Positions 16,708 to 25,116 of a stretch of 64,000 bases of DNA are shown here, one piece after another. A model generated the notes under the pieces. The model made no database searches, was not told where the DNA came from, and saw only the letters and a program-made list of their open reading frames with translations. Source of the stretch: Candidatus Blautia excrementipullorum (GTDB lineage: Bacteria > Bacillota > Clostridia > Lachnospirales > Lachnospiraceae); the NCBI GenBank assembly GCA_019118645.1, contig DWYN01000028.1, positions 1 through 64,000 of the forward strand, given 5' to 3'. The stretch's first letter is position 1. Each line of letters begins with the position of its first letter. The position numbers and the translations under genes were made by a program.

Positions 16708-17514
16708 ATGTGGAGTATTCTGAAAGGGGAATGGCGTAAGCTGAAACGCTGCCAGATCCTGCTGGTCGGTATTGTGGCCCTGGCTCTTTGCCCTGTAGTG
16801 CAATACGGAACTCAGCTGATCATCAATCCGGAAATCCGGGATCCCAACTATAATTTTGTCAGCCTGTTTGCCAGTGTGATCTGGGGAAACACGCAGATTT
16901 TCCTGCCGATTTCACTTGTTATGACCGGCGGATGGCTGATTGACCGGGAATATACCAACGATACCATGAAGAATCTGCTGACAGTCCCGGTGCCTTACCC
17001 CAGGCTTTTGGGCGGAAAATTGATTGTCATTATCTCTCTGTCCCTGCTGTTCGGAGTTTACAGTGTGGCCGTCACAATCCTGACCGGCACGATTGCCGGC
17101 CTTGAAGGGTTTTCCGTCTTCGTTCTGCTGCAGCAGGGCATACAGGTAATTGCTGCCGCTTTCAATACCTGTCTGGTCTGTATGCCGATGATTTTGATTT
17201 TCGGTCAGATGCGGGGCGCCTATCTTGGCGGTTCACTTCTGACGTTTTTTCTCGGGTACTGTATTTTGTTTTTTAAGAGCGGATTCCTGCTTTCCGCCTA
17301 TCCGTTTTCTGCGGCGCTGATCCTTGCCGGATTTGATATGCAGGCTTATAATGGCGCTGCGCAATCCCCCAGTATTTTACTGGCTTTGCTAGGGATAGCG
17401 GCGGCCCTTGTCCTGACGATGGTGATTTTGCTGCTTTCGCACCCCGGCAGCAAGGCGGGAGATAATAAAAAGAAAAAAGTCAGGAAAGGACGCGGCCGGC
17501 GCCGTGCCAAATGA
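16708..17514 (+). CDS. ABC transporter permease (LanG-like)
   Basis: 268 residues, six predicted membrane segments, starting MWSILKGEWRKLKRCQILL. The loop YTNDTMKNLLTVPVPYPRLLGGKL mirrors that in the previous permease, so the two are diverged paralogues forming a heterodimer. A very basic C-terminal tail (KKKKVRKGRGRRRAK) would lie in the cytoplasm. GAGGTG site; 13-bp gap from the previous gene. Confidence 0.88.
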   Translation: MWSILKGEWRKLKRCQILLVGIVALALCPVVQYGTQLIINPEIRDPNYNFVSLFASVIWGNTQIFLPISLVMTGGWLIDREYTNDTMKNLLTVPVPYPRLLGGKLIVIISLSLLFGVYSVAVTILTGTIAGLEGFSVFVLLQQGIQVIAAAFNTCLVCMPMILIFGQMRGAYLGGSLLTFFLGYCILFFKSGFLLSAYPFSAALILAGFDMQAYNGAAQSPSILLALLGIAAALVLTMVILLLSHPGSKAGDNKKKKVRKGRGRRRAK

Positions 17515-17527
17515 AAGGAGTGAATTC

Positions 17528-18025
17528 TTGAGAACTTCAAATTATATAAGAAAAATATGCGGCTTTTTCTGTGTACTTCTTTGTGTCGGAAGCCTGTCGG
17601 GATGTTCCACAGCCATGCAGTCTTTGGCAGATGGGACGGATGCTGTGCTGAATGGATTGACAGACGGCACGGATCTTGTGATAAATGGTCTGGCAGATGG
17701 AGCGGATCAGGTTCTCGGTTCCCTATCAGAGGCGGATAACGGCCAGGCAAAAGACAGCATTTTGGGAGTCTTTCGCGCACTTGTAGATGACGCGGGGACA
17801 GCCCCGCTGACATCCCAGAACAAATACGATTCACATCAATTGTTCCCTTTCTCTTGAAAGCGGTGAGGCAGCAGTTTTTCTTTGCTCCGGTGCAGAAGAT
17901 CCGGTCATTCTTCTCTCTGAGAGCGGAGAATACGACGGCACGGCAGAAGTGGATGGTACGAGCACCTATGTCGGGGTATGGGGGGGGAGCATGCCGACGG
18001 AAACGTATTTGTTAAAATTGAATAA
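17528..18025 (+). pseudogene. Lipoprotein gene broken by two frameshifts
   Basis: TTG 17528 (AAAGGAG site) opens a signal peptide with lipobox LSGC, followed by an unusual repeat (SLADGTDAVLNGLTDGTDLVINGLADGAD). The frame stops at 17,857. Similar-looking protein continues two bases over (NCSLSLESGEAAVFLCSGAEDP to STYVGVWG). It shifts again at a run of eight G (17,980-17,987), after which HADGNVFVKIE ends at 18,025. It probably encoded an exporter-associated immunity-type lipoprotein. The G run could vary in length, so sequencing error or phase variation is possible. Confidence 0.65.
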
Positions 18026-18036
18026 GGAGTATTTTC

Positions 18037-18072
18037 ATGAACGCAAAGAAAAAAGCCGGCACCATCGCCTGA
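18037..18072 (+). pseudogene. 12-codon 5' fragment of a lost gene
   Basis: A good AAGGAG site precedes ATG 18037. The frame (MNAKKKAGTIA) looks like the start of a membrane or secreted protein but closes at once. It is the next position in the exporter operon. The following 217 bp up to 18,289 hold no gene, only an AT-rich promoter-like stretch with TATAAT at 18,157. Confidence 0.35.
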
Positions 18073-18289
18073 GGAAGGCTAGGTTCGTTATTTTGGGGAA
18101 AAGATACGCCTATTTATGTGAACAGTTGAGTAGAAAAGCGCCTATATATATGGTAATATAATTTATATAGGATAGAGAAGCAAAGGATGAAAAAGTGCAG
18201 GACAGTCGGAAGACTCACTGCAAATAATCCCACAGCACTAAAAATCTGAAGGGGCAGAACTCATGAAAAAAGCATAGAGAGGTACGTAT

Positions 18290-19477
18290 ATGAGAAAAAT
18301 TTTGGGAGCGGTGCTCATCGCTGCAGTTCTCGCAGGAGGAAGCGGCATAGTATATGTAGATGCAGCGGCATCAGGGACATCGGACGGAAGCGATGCAGCA
18401 GCAAACAGTGGAGAGATATTGGAGATAACCGGCGAGACAGATTACAGCATGGCGCAGGAGCCTGGTGCAGAGAGTGAGGCTGCTTTTGAGGAATGCTTTG
18501 CAGGATCAGATATTCCAATGCCGGAAGCTTTTTTTGGACTTACGGCGCAGGATGCGATTGATTTCTGGGAACGTACAGGAGAAGCCAGCTATTCCTTCTA
18601 TGATCCGTCCATAGATGAAGCCGCAGAGGGGCAGGGAGATGCCGGGAATTCTGTGAACGTCTCTTCCTGTGTCGAAAAAATTAACCGATATCTGACCGGA
18701 AGAGGGTATGGACGGGAAGCCGCCGTTCTGAATGAAGAAAACGGAAGAACAGAAATTATCTGGTACAAGGGAACTGTCCGGGTAAAGATTGCGGCGATTA
18801 CGGAAGGAAATTTTGTTTTTACGGCTTTATCAGAAGAAAAAGACAATGGACAGATGGAAATGCTGCTGGGCAAATGGGAAGGATATGCGGAGAGTCAGGG
18901 AGAAAATTATATTATGACTCTGGACTTTAGGGAAGACGGCCAGGTAGAATATATGGCCGGCTGGGTGCAGAGCGAGGCAGCGTTTCTCTCCACCGGCACT
19001 TTCGCTGTGGAGTATGACAGGATGTATCTGACATTTCCCCATGACCAGGTCAGCGGCCAGGATGTAAATTGGGAGAGCGTCTATTGCTTTGAGGTGCATG
19101 ATGACACTTTGGAAATGGAATATCTATCCGGTGACAGCCTGAATATTTTCCAGAAAGAGGGAGATGTATTTAATTACAGCAGAGTCACAGCGGCAGATTC
19201 CGGCGAAGATGCACCGACCGTTTCCGGAGAGAGTATATCGTCTGATTCCGGAGAGTTTGTTCTGACGGCGGAAGACCAGAAGCTGCTGCGCGAACATCTT
19301 CTGGTTCCTGAGACTGCGGTGGTGGAATTTCAGATCGGAGAAGAGTATTACTGGTCTGCGGCAGATGCCACAGTAGTTCCCATATCCATATATGAAAACG
19401 GCGTTTATGTGGCCGGGGCGGATATCAGCAAAGAGACAAAAGAACTTATGACGTCGATTCTGACGTATCAGCATTAG
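18290..19477 (+). CDS. Secreted protein of unknown function with lipocalin-like region
   Basis: 395 residues. A Sec signal peptide (MRKILGAVLIAAVLAGGSG to VDAAASG) precedes an acidic Ser/Gly-rich linker. Residues about 195-300 (MLLGKWEGYAESQGENYIMTLDFREDGQVEYMAG and following) look like a lipocalin/DUF5640-type beta-barrel that often follows the LxGxW pattern. The C-terminal 80 residues form another small domain (VVEFQIGEEYYW). No lipobox or sorting motif. I do not recognise a specific family. Confidence 0.75.
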   Translation: MRKILGAVLIAAVLAGGSGIVYVDAAASGTSDGSDAAANSGEILEITGETDYSMAQEPGAESEAAFEECFAGSDIPMPEAFFGLTAQDAIDFWERTGEASYSFYDPSIDEAAEGQGDAGNSVNVSSCVEKINRYLTGRGYGREAAVLNEENGRTEIIWYKGTVRVKIAAITEGNFVFTALSEEKDNGQMEMLLGKWEGYAESQGENYIMTLDFREDGQVEYMAGWVQSEAAFLSTGTFAVEYDRMYLTFPHDQVSGQDVNWESVYCFEVHDDTLEMEYLSGDSLNIFQKEGDVFNYSRVTAADSGEDAPTVSGESISSDSGEFVLTAEDQKLLREHLLVPETAVVEFQIGEEYYWSAADATVVPISIYENGVYVAGADISKETKELMTSILTYQH

Positions 19478-19538
19478 AAGCAGGCTATGATGGAAGCAGT
19501 TCGCGCGGCAGAGAGCAGCCATAAAGAAGAAAAATTTT

Positions 19539-19603
19539 TTCCCGCAATAGACTTGAAGAGTTTTCCTGTGGTATAGTGGTACCTGTAAGAAATATTGCGG
19601 GAA
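19539..19603 (+). promoter_or_regulatory. Inverted repeat flanking the DeoR-gene promoter
   Basis: TTCCCGCAATA (19,539-19,549) and its exact complement TATTGCGGGAA (19,593-19,603) flank a TAGACT-N18-TATAGT promoter (19,548-19,577). An 11-bp perfect pair on both sides of a promoter fits autoregulation by looping, as described for DeoR-type repressors. The arms could also form an mRNA hairpin near the start codon. Confidence 0.5.
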
Positions 19604-19612
19604 GGTGTTTGT

Positions 19613-20374
19613 ATGATGTTATATAATGAACGCGCGGAGCTGATTCTGCAGCAGCTTCAGCTGCAGTCTACCGTGAAGGTTACGGAATTGAGCCAGCAGC
19701 TGGGGGTATCGGTGGATACGATCCGGCGTGATCTGAAGGCAATGGAGCAGGAAGGTCTGATCAAATGTGTGCGCGGAGGAGCGTGCCTTCCGGAATCCAT
19801 CATCTCTTTTTCAAATTTTACAGGCCGCGAGATTATCAACAGTGAATGGAAACGGGAAATAGCCAGGAAAGCCCTGGGGTATATCCGGGAGGGCGACGTG
19901 GTCGCTCTGAATGCAGGAACGACGAATACAGTTCTGGCTCAGGAACTGATCACGCTGAATAAAAAGTTCACTGTTGTGACGAACAATCATGCGGCAGTAA
20001 GCATATTGATGCAGAATCCTGCAATCCGTCTTATCTCCGTAGGAGGCGAGATCGATCCCCAGGAAAAATCCACCTTCGGTACCGTATGCGAAAGGGAGTT
20101 TGGCCAGTATTATCCGGATATTGCTTTTTTGTCTGTCAATGCGGTAGACTCCAGGGAGGGATTTACAGATTTTCGTTTTGCGGAAATCGGAGTGATCCAG
20201 CTTCTTGCACGGATATCCAGAAAAGTGATCGCACTGATGGATACTAGCAAGCTTGGAAAATGCTCCAAGAGAAAAGCGCTTTCTTTAGAACAGGTAGATC
20301 TGCTTCTGATGAATGATCCTGTTTCGGAGGAAGTAAAGGAGAAATATAAGAAGAAGGGCATAGAAATATTATAG
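19613..20374 (+). CDS. DeoR/GlpR-family transcriptional regulator
   Basis: 253 residues from ATG 19613; the ORF track starts at a TTG 18 bases earlier. The N-terminal helix-turn-helix is VKVTELSQQLGVSVDTIRRDLKAMEQEGLI. The C-terminal DeoRC sensor domain has ALNAGTTNTVLAQEL, VTNN and VGGEIDPQEKSTFG, where sugar phosphates bind in relatives. Lies just upstream of the phosphonate operon in the same direction but separated by a strong terminator. It is the best local candidate to control that operon, the effector perhaps being a phosphonate or phosphorylated metabolite. Confidence 0.9.
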   Translation: MMLYNERAELILQQLQLQSTVKVTELSQQLGVSVDTIRRDLKAMEQEGLIKCVRGGACLPESIISFSNFTGREIINSEWKREIARKALGYIREGDVVALNAGTTNTVLAQELITLNKKFTVVTNNHAAVSILMQNPAIRLISVGGEIDPQEKSTFGTVCEREFGQYYPDIAFLSVNAVDSREGFTDFRFAEIGVIQLLARISRKVIALMDTSKLGKCSKRKALSLEQVDLLLMNDPVSEEVKEKYKKKGIEIL

Positions 20375-20416
20375 AGCGGGAATAAAAGCCCTGCTTATGC
20401 CGGGCATCTGCAAATA

Positions 20417-20465
20417 AAAACACCCCTTCTGGGAAATGAAGATCATTTTCCAGGAGGGGTGTTTT
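20417..20465. terminator. Strong hairpin terminator between the DeoR gene and phnX
   Basis: An approximately 22-bp stem AAAACACCCCTTCTGG.. / ..CCAGGAGGGGTGTTTT with an A run on one side and T run on the other, so it could act on both strands. Confidence 0.85.
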
Positions 20466-20483
20466 ACTTATGTTTTACATACA

Positions 20484-20541
20484 GTTTACAGCATGTTGCT
20501 TGAAAAAGCGTTATTTTGCTGTATATAATTACGGTGTAAAC
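20484..20541 (+). promoter_or_regulatory. phn operon promoter inside a GTTTACA/TGTAAAC inverted repeat
   Basis: TTGAAA-N18-TATAAT (20,500-20,529) is a near-consensus promoter. GTTTACA at 20,484 and its complement TGTAAAC at 20,535 flank it with a 44-bp gap, close to the 43-bp gap of the repeat around the DeoR promoter. Candidate operator for the phosphonate operon. Confidence 0.55.
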
Positions 20542-20586
20542 GATTAAAACAGCAAATAAAAGCAAAAAGACGCAAGGAGTTTTACT

Positions 20587-21402
20587 ATGACAAAGGGACG
20601 GGGAATTCAATTAGTTGTATTTGACTGGGCAGGAACAACCGTGGACTATGGTTCCAGTGCTCCGGAAACCGTGTTTGAACGTGTTTTTGAATCTGCGGGG
20701 ATTCATTTTACAAAAGAAGAGATCAACCGGCCGATGGGGATGGAAAAAAAAGCACATATCCGGCAGCTGCTGTCCAGCGAAAACGGCGGCAGACAATGGG
20801 AGGAGGTATACGGCAGACCGTGGACCGAGGATGACGTGGAAATGCTGTATCAGAAGTTTGAGACAATTTTGAATGAGGTTGTGGCCGAATACAGCCAACC
20901 GATTCCGGGAGTAGTGGAGACGGTGGAAAAACTGCGCAGAGCAGGATACAGAATCGGTTCTACCACAGGATATACCTCGCAGATCATGGAAAAGGTGATA
21001 CCGGAGGCTGAAAAATACGGATACAAGGCGGACTGTGTTGTGACTCCCGATTTAACAGAAGCCGGCCGCCCGACACCGTTTATGCTTTTTGAGTGTATGC
21101 GGCAGATGAATGTCTATCCTCCGTGCGAAGTTGTGAAAGTAGGAGATACGGTGGTGGATATTCAGGAAGGAAAAAACGCCGGGGCATGGAGTGTGGGAAT
21201 TCTTGAAGGTTCCAATCTCCTGGGACTGACCAGGGAAGAATATGAAGCAATGGATCCGGAAGAACTGAGAAAATGCAAGTACGATGCAGCAGAATGCTAC
21301 CGGAAAGCCGGCGCTGATATTGTGATTGATACAATCCTGGATCTGCCGGAGGCGGTTGCGGAACTTAACCGGAGACTGATAAAACGGGAGGTGGAAGAAT
21401 GA
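20587..21402 (+). CDS. phnX: Phosphonoacetaldehyde hydrolase
   Basis: 271 residues, HAD superfamily. Nucleophile Asp lies in VVFDWAGTTVDYG. The cap-domain lysine that forms the Schiff base lies in PMGMEKKAHIRQLL. VKVGDTVVDIQEGKNAG is the late HAD motif. It cleaves the C-P bond of phosphonoacetaldehyde to acetaldehyde and phosphate. AAGGAG site before ATG 20587. The stop overlaps the next start by four bases (ATGA). First gene of a six-gene phosphonate operon; the transaminase PhnW that normally supplies its substrate is not in the window. Confidence 0.95.
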   Translation: MTKGRGIQLVVFDWAGTTVDYGSSAPETVFERVFESAGIHFTKEEINRPMGMEKKAHIRQLLSSENGGRQWEEVYGRPWTEDDVEMLYQKFETILNEVVAEYSQPIPGVVETVEKLRRAGYRIGSTTGYTSQIMEKVIPEAEKYGYKADCVVTPDLTEAGRPTPFMLFECMRQMNVYPPCEVVKVGDTVVDIQEGKNAGAWSVGILEGSNLLGLTREEYEAMDPEELRKCKYDAAECYRKAGADIVIDTILDLPEAVAELNRRLIKREVEE

Positions 21403-22526
21403 ACCGTTACTATAATCCGGTTCACACGATACAGGGAGCGGGGTGCGTAGACTGCCTTCCGGAGCTTCTGGAGGAGATGGATCTTCCCGATAAGTCCGTG
21501 CTCCTTCTTGCATGGGGAGAAAATGTTTTTCAAAGACCTGTATTTTCAAAGCTGATTGAAGACCACAGAAATTTTAAGATCTGCCCCAGAGTCTTTAAAG
21601 AATCAAATCCGACGGTGGAACAGCTGTTTGATATTTATCAGGAGACAAAACAGTTCAGGCCATCGGCAGTTGTGGCGGTAGGCGGCGGAAGCATCATGGA
21701 CGTAGGAAAGTCCCTTTGCTGCCTGTATGGAAGAGAACTTGCAGATGTGGATGACCTGAGGGAGATGATCAGAGAGAAGAATTATACAGCTCCGAAAGCA
21801 AGATGGATAGGAATTCCTACTACCGCGGGCACCGGAAGCGAAGCGACCTGCTGGGCAACTATCTGGGATCCTTCCCAGGATGCAAAACGTTCGGTGGAGA
21901 ACCATGAGAATTATGCCTACGCCGCACTGGTGGATCCGGAACTGGCGGAAGGGATGCCGCTCAGGCTTGCGGTTTCCTCCGCGCTGGACGCGGTGGCTCA
22001 TGCGGTAGAGAGCTATTGGGCAAAGGGAACAAACTGTGTGTCAAAAGCTCTGGCGCTGAATGCCGTTCAGGTAATTATGCGTCATCTGGAAGAACTGCTT
22101 TCCGGACAGGAAGGCGCCCACGATGCAATGGCCCAGGGAAGTATGCTGGCAGGTCTGGCTTTCAGCAACACAAAAACAACAGCCTGCCATTCCATCTCCT
22201 ATCCGCTGACTATGCATTACAATATTCCCCACGGTACGGCAGTGAGTATGCTTCTTGGGCCGGTATTCCGGATGAATGCGGAAGCAATAGAAGACAGAGG
22301 GGCGCTGCTGCAGGCGCTGGGAGTATCCGGCGCGGAGGAGCTGAAAGAACGCATCGACAGCATTCTCAGACGATCCGGACAGCCCTGTTCGCTTCATGCA
22401 TGGGGCGTTGGCAGGGAAGATCTGCCCCATCTTGCGGAACTGGGAATTACGAAAGGACGGGCGGACAACAATCCGGTGGAAGTGACCGCCGAAAACATCC
22501 TTTCTGTCCTGGAAGAGATTTTCTGA
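21399..22526 (+). CDS. Iron-containing alcohol dehydrogenase, phosphonoacetaldehyde reductase-like
   Basis: 375 residues, group III Fe-ADH. The NAD(P) loop is VAVGGGSIMDVGKSL, with IGIPTTAGTGSEAT, and metal-binding His are in ALDAVAHAVESY, CHSISYPL and YNIPHGTAVS. The pattern and the phosphonate operon context resemble PhpC-type phosphonoacetaldehyde reductases (product 2-hydroxyethylphosphonate). An alternative is that it reduces the acetaldehyde released by PhnX to ethanol. Start overlaps phnX. The two roles would send the substrate in opposite directions, which the sequence cannot settle. Confidence 0.85.
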   Translation: MNRYYNPVHTIQGAGCVDCLPELLEEMDLPDKSVLLLAWGENVFQRPVFSKLIEDHRNFKICPRVFKESNPTVEQLFDIYQETKQFRPSAVVAVGGGSIMDVGKSLCCLYGRELADVDDLREMIREKNYTAPKARWIGIPTTAGTGSEATCWATIWDPSQDAKRSVENHENYAYAALVDPELAEGMPLRLAVSSALDAVAHAVESYWAKGTNCVSKALALNAVQVIMRHLEELLSGQEGAHDAMAQGSMLAGLAFSNTKTTACHSISYPLTMHYNIPHGTAVSMLLGPVFRMNAEAIEDRGALLQALGVSGAEELKERIDSILRRSGQPCSLHAWGVGREDLPHLAELGITKGRADNNPVEVTAENILSVLEEIF

Positions 22527-22578
22527 ACACTAAACTTTCCAAGATATAAAAAAGCAAAGCAGAAAAGGAGAAAAAATT

Positions 22579-23511
22579 ATGAAATGCAGAACCAAATTAA
22601 CAGGAGTAACTTTGAGCGCGCTGATGGCAGTCTCTCTTTTTTCGGCAGCCGGAGCAGAAAATGTGAAGGCGTCTTCTCCGGGAGGCGAGGACGGAGTGTT
22701 TACAATCGCTTACGCGCCCAATGAATCCACTACAGAAAGCGCAGACGCAAGAAACGGTCTGGCTGAAGATCTGAGTGAGTTTCTGGGCTGCGAAGTGGAG
22801 GAGATTCAGGCAAGCGACTACAATGCGATCATCGAAGCTCTGCGCACAGGCAGCGCGGATATGGCTTATATGGGATCCCAGGCTCTGGCTCTGGGAGTGG
22901 AGCGTACGGAGCTTGAGCCGATCGTCATGAAAGCAGAGGAGGGAGATCCGGAAAAAGCGATCTATCATTCGGTTTTGATTGCTTCCAGTGCAAATGAAGA
23001 TATCAATTCTATTGAAGACATCAAAGGAAAAACCATGGCTTTTGTAGATCCGGACTCCACTTCCGGAAATCTGGTTCCGACAGCGGAAATTATCCAGGCA
23101 TTCCCGGATGAAGAGCTGAATTCAGACATGCTTCATACGAACGGCGACTTTTTTGAGGCTGTCAGCTATTCAGGATCCCATCAGGCAGGGCTGCAGGCGG
23201 TAATCAAAGGCGATGTGGACGTTGTGCCTATTTCCGATCAGATTCTTGCATCTGAAATAGCAAATGGAAACGCCGCAGAGGGAGATGTGAAGGTTATCCA
23301 TGAGTCCGGAGCCATTCCGGCGGAGGCCATGGTGGTTGCCGAGCATGTGGATCAGGACACCAGAGATCAGCTGACAGAGTTTCTGACCTCCTACGACAAC
23401 GAAGAGTATTTCACAGACGTGATCAAGGTTCCGGGAGCCCGCTTTATTGAATGCGATATGAGCGACTACGAGGAGATCATTGAGCTGAACAAAATCATCA
23501 ACGATTTTTAA
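22579..23511 (+). CDS. phnD: Phosphonate ABC transporter substrate-binding protein
   Basis: 310 residues. Signal peptide MKCRTKLTGVTLSALMAVSLFS to ENVKASS, no lipobox Cys. The mature protein has the PhnD fold: IAYAPNESTTESADA, YNAIIEALRTGSADMAYMG, GKTMAFVDPDSTSGNLVPTAEI and AGLQAVIKGDVDVVPISDQIL. It captures phosphonates outside the membrane and delivers them to PhnC/E. AAAAGGAG site before ATG 22579. The binding-pocket specificity (2-aminoethylphosphonate, methylphosphonate or phosphite) cannot be read here. Confidence 0.94.
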   Translation: MKCRTKLTGVTLSALMAVSLFSAAGAENVKASSPGGEDGVFTIAYAPNESTTESADARNGLAEDLSEFLGCEVEEIQASDYNAIIEALRTGSADMAYMGSQALALGVERTELEPIVMKAEEGDPEKAIYHSVLIASSANEDINSIEDIKGKTMAFVDPDSTSGNLVPTAEIIQAFPDEELNSDMLHTNGDFFEAVSYSGSHQAGLQAVIKGDVDVVPISDQILASEIANGNAAEGDVKVIHESGAIPAEAMVVAEHVDQDTRDQLTEFLTSYDNEEYFTDVIKVPGARFIECDMSDYEEIIELNKIINDF

Positions 23512-23540
23512 ATTATCGGACAGCAGACAGGAGGATTGAC

Positions 23541-24347
23541 ATGGAAGCTATATTAAAATTTGATCAGGTATCGAAAGATTATCCGAATGGCGTACACGCA
23601 CTGAAAAAAGTGTCCTTTGAAGTTTCGGAAGGCGAGTTCGTTTCTGTTATCGGTCCGTCAGGATCAGGAAAGTCGACCCTCCTGCGCGCCATCAACCGGC
23701 TGATCCCGGTCAGCAGCGGGACGGTATGGCTGGACGGTCAGGCGGTATCCGCCCAGAAAGGAAAAAAACTCCGGGAACAGCGCTGCAAGGTCGGCATGAT
23801 CTTTCAGAATTATAATCTTGTATACAGTCTGTCTGTTCTTCAGAATGTCCTTCATGGCCGGCTTGGCTATATGAGCGGGCTGAAGGGAGTCTTCGGGCTG
23901 TATTCGGAACAGGATAAGCAGGAAGCTCTGGACCTTCTGGAAGAGCTGGGGCTGGAACAGTTCTGCTATAACAGAGCGTCCGACCTTTCCGGAGGACAGA
24001 AGCAGAGGGTGGGGATCGCCAGAGCCATTATGCAGAAGCCGAAGCTGCTGCTCTGCGACGAACCCATCGCGTCTCTGGATCCGTCCAGCGCCAAAACGAT
24101 CATGGATTTATTAAGAGATATGTCTCAGAAGAGAAAGATCGCCTGTATCGTGAATCTGCATCAGCTGGATGTGGCAGTAAAATATTCCACACGGATCATC
24201 GGGCTTTCAAAGGGAGAAATCGTTTTTGACGGCACTCCGGAAGAACTTGATGACAGAACCATTGAAAAAATTTACGGCACTTCTCGTGAAAATCTGATGA
24301 TGGGAGGAACGGCAGATGACAAAGCGGATACCGTTGATTGCGCGTGA
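23541..24347 (+). CDS. phnC: Phosphonate ABC transporter ATP-binding protein
   Basis: 268 residues. Walker A GPSGSGKSTLLRAIN, Q-loop IFQNYNLV, signature LSGGQKQRVGIARAI, Walker B LLLCDEPIASLDP, H-loop VNLHQLDVA. Length and order are standard for PhnC. Its 3' end overlaps the first phnE by 32 bp, so their translation is coupled. Confidence 0.95.
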   Translation: MEAILKFDQVSKDYPNGVHALKKVSFEVSEGEFVSVIGPSGSGKSTLLRAINRLIPVSSGTVWLDGQAVSAQKGKKLREQRCKVGMIFQNYNLVYSLSVLQNVLHGRLGYMSGLKGVFGLYSEQDKQEALDLLEELGLEQFCYNRASDLSGGQKQRVGIARAIMQKPKLLLCDEPIASLDPSSAKTIMDLLRDMSQKRKIACIVNLHQLDVAVKYSTRIIGLSKGEIVFDGTPEELDDRTIEKIYGTSRENLMMGGTADDKADTVDCA

Positions 24348-25116
24348 TTTAAGAAAACTGTATACAGGCTTTCTGATTGCTGCAGTTGTTTTGTTTCTGG
24401 TATGCAGCTTTCTGACAGAATTCAATGTTATGACGCTGATCGCCAATGGAGATGCGTTCTGGGAATTTGTCACAGAGGATTTTCTTCCTCCGGCTCTGCC
24501 GAAGAGCAGCAGAATTCCGGGGATCCTGTCCAGCGTGCTGGTAACGCTGGCGCTTGCGATGTCGGCGACCACAATTGCCGCTGTTCTTGCGTTTTTCGTA
24601 TCGCTGTTCGGAAGTGAAAAAGTATCTCCCTTCCCAAGGGCAGCCAGATTTGTCAGGGGATTTGCCACTTTTCTCCGCAATATCCCCGCGCTTGTATGGG
24701 CTTTTATTTTATTTTCTTCGCTGGGGATCGGAACAGGCGTGGGATTTGTCGCCCTGTGCATTACAAGCTTTGCGTTTATGGTGAGGGCTTTTGTGGAAAC
24801 CATGGAGGACGTTTCCCAGGACTGTGTGGAAAGTCTGCAGGCAGTAGGGGCGACGTTTCCCCAGAGAGTCTCCCAGGCGATTCTGCCGTCCTGTTTAAAC
24901 GGGTTTCTTTCCTGGTTTCTCTACTGCGTGGAGGTGAATATCCGGGCTTCCACCATTGTCGGAATGGTGGGCGGCGGCGGTGTGGGCCTGACGCTGTTTT
25001 CTTACATAAAAAGCTTCAGGTATGATATCGCGCTGAGTATTATTTTGCTGGTGGCTGCAATGGTGATCATGGTGGATCAGATCACCGCCAGACTCCGAAA
25101 GGAGATTATGAAATGA
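24316..25116 (+). CDS. phnE: Phosphonate ABC transporter permease
   Basis: 266 residues with six membrane segments and the binding-protein-dependent transport signature (EAMEDV-like region VETMEDVSQDCVESLQAVGATFPQRV). TIVGMVGGGGVGLTLFSYIKSF is the characteristic PhnE C-terminal stretch. It overlaps phnC upstream and the second permease downstream (4-bp ATGA). Confidence 0.93.
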   Translation: MTKRIPLIARDLRKLYTGFLIAAVVLFLVCSFLTEFNVMTLIANGDAFWEFVTEDFLPPALPKSSRIPGILSSVLVTLALAMSATTIAAVLAFFVSLFGSEKVSPFPRAARFVRGFATFLRNIPALVWAFILFSSLGIGTGVGFVALCITSFAFMVRAFVETMEDVSQDCVESLQAVGATFPQRVSQAILPSCLNGFLSWFLYCVEVNIRASTIVGMVGGGGVGLTLFSYIKSFRYDIALSIILLVAAMVIMVDQITARLRKEIMK

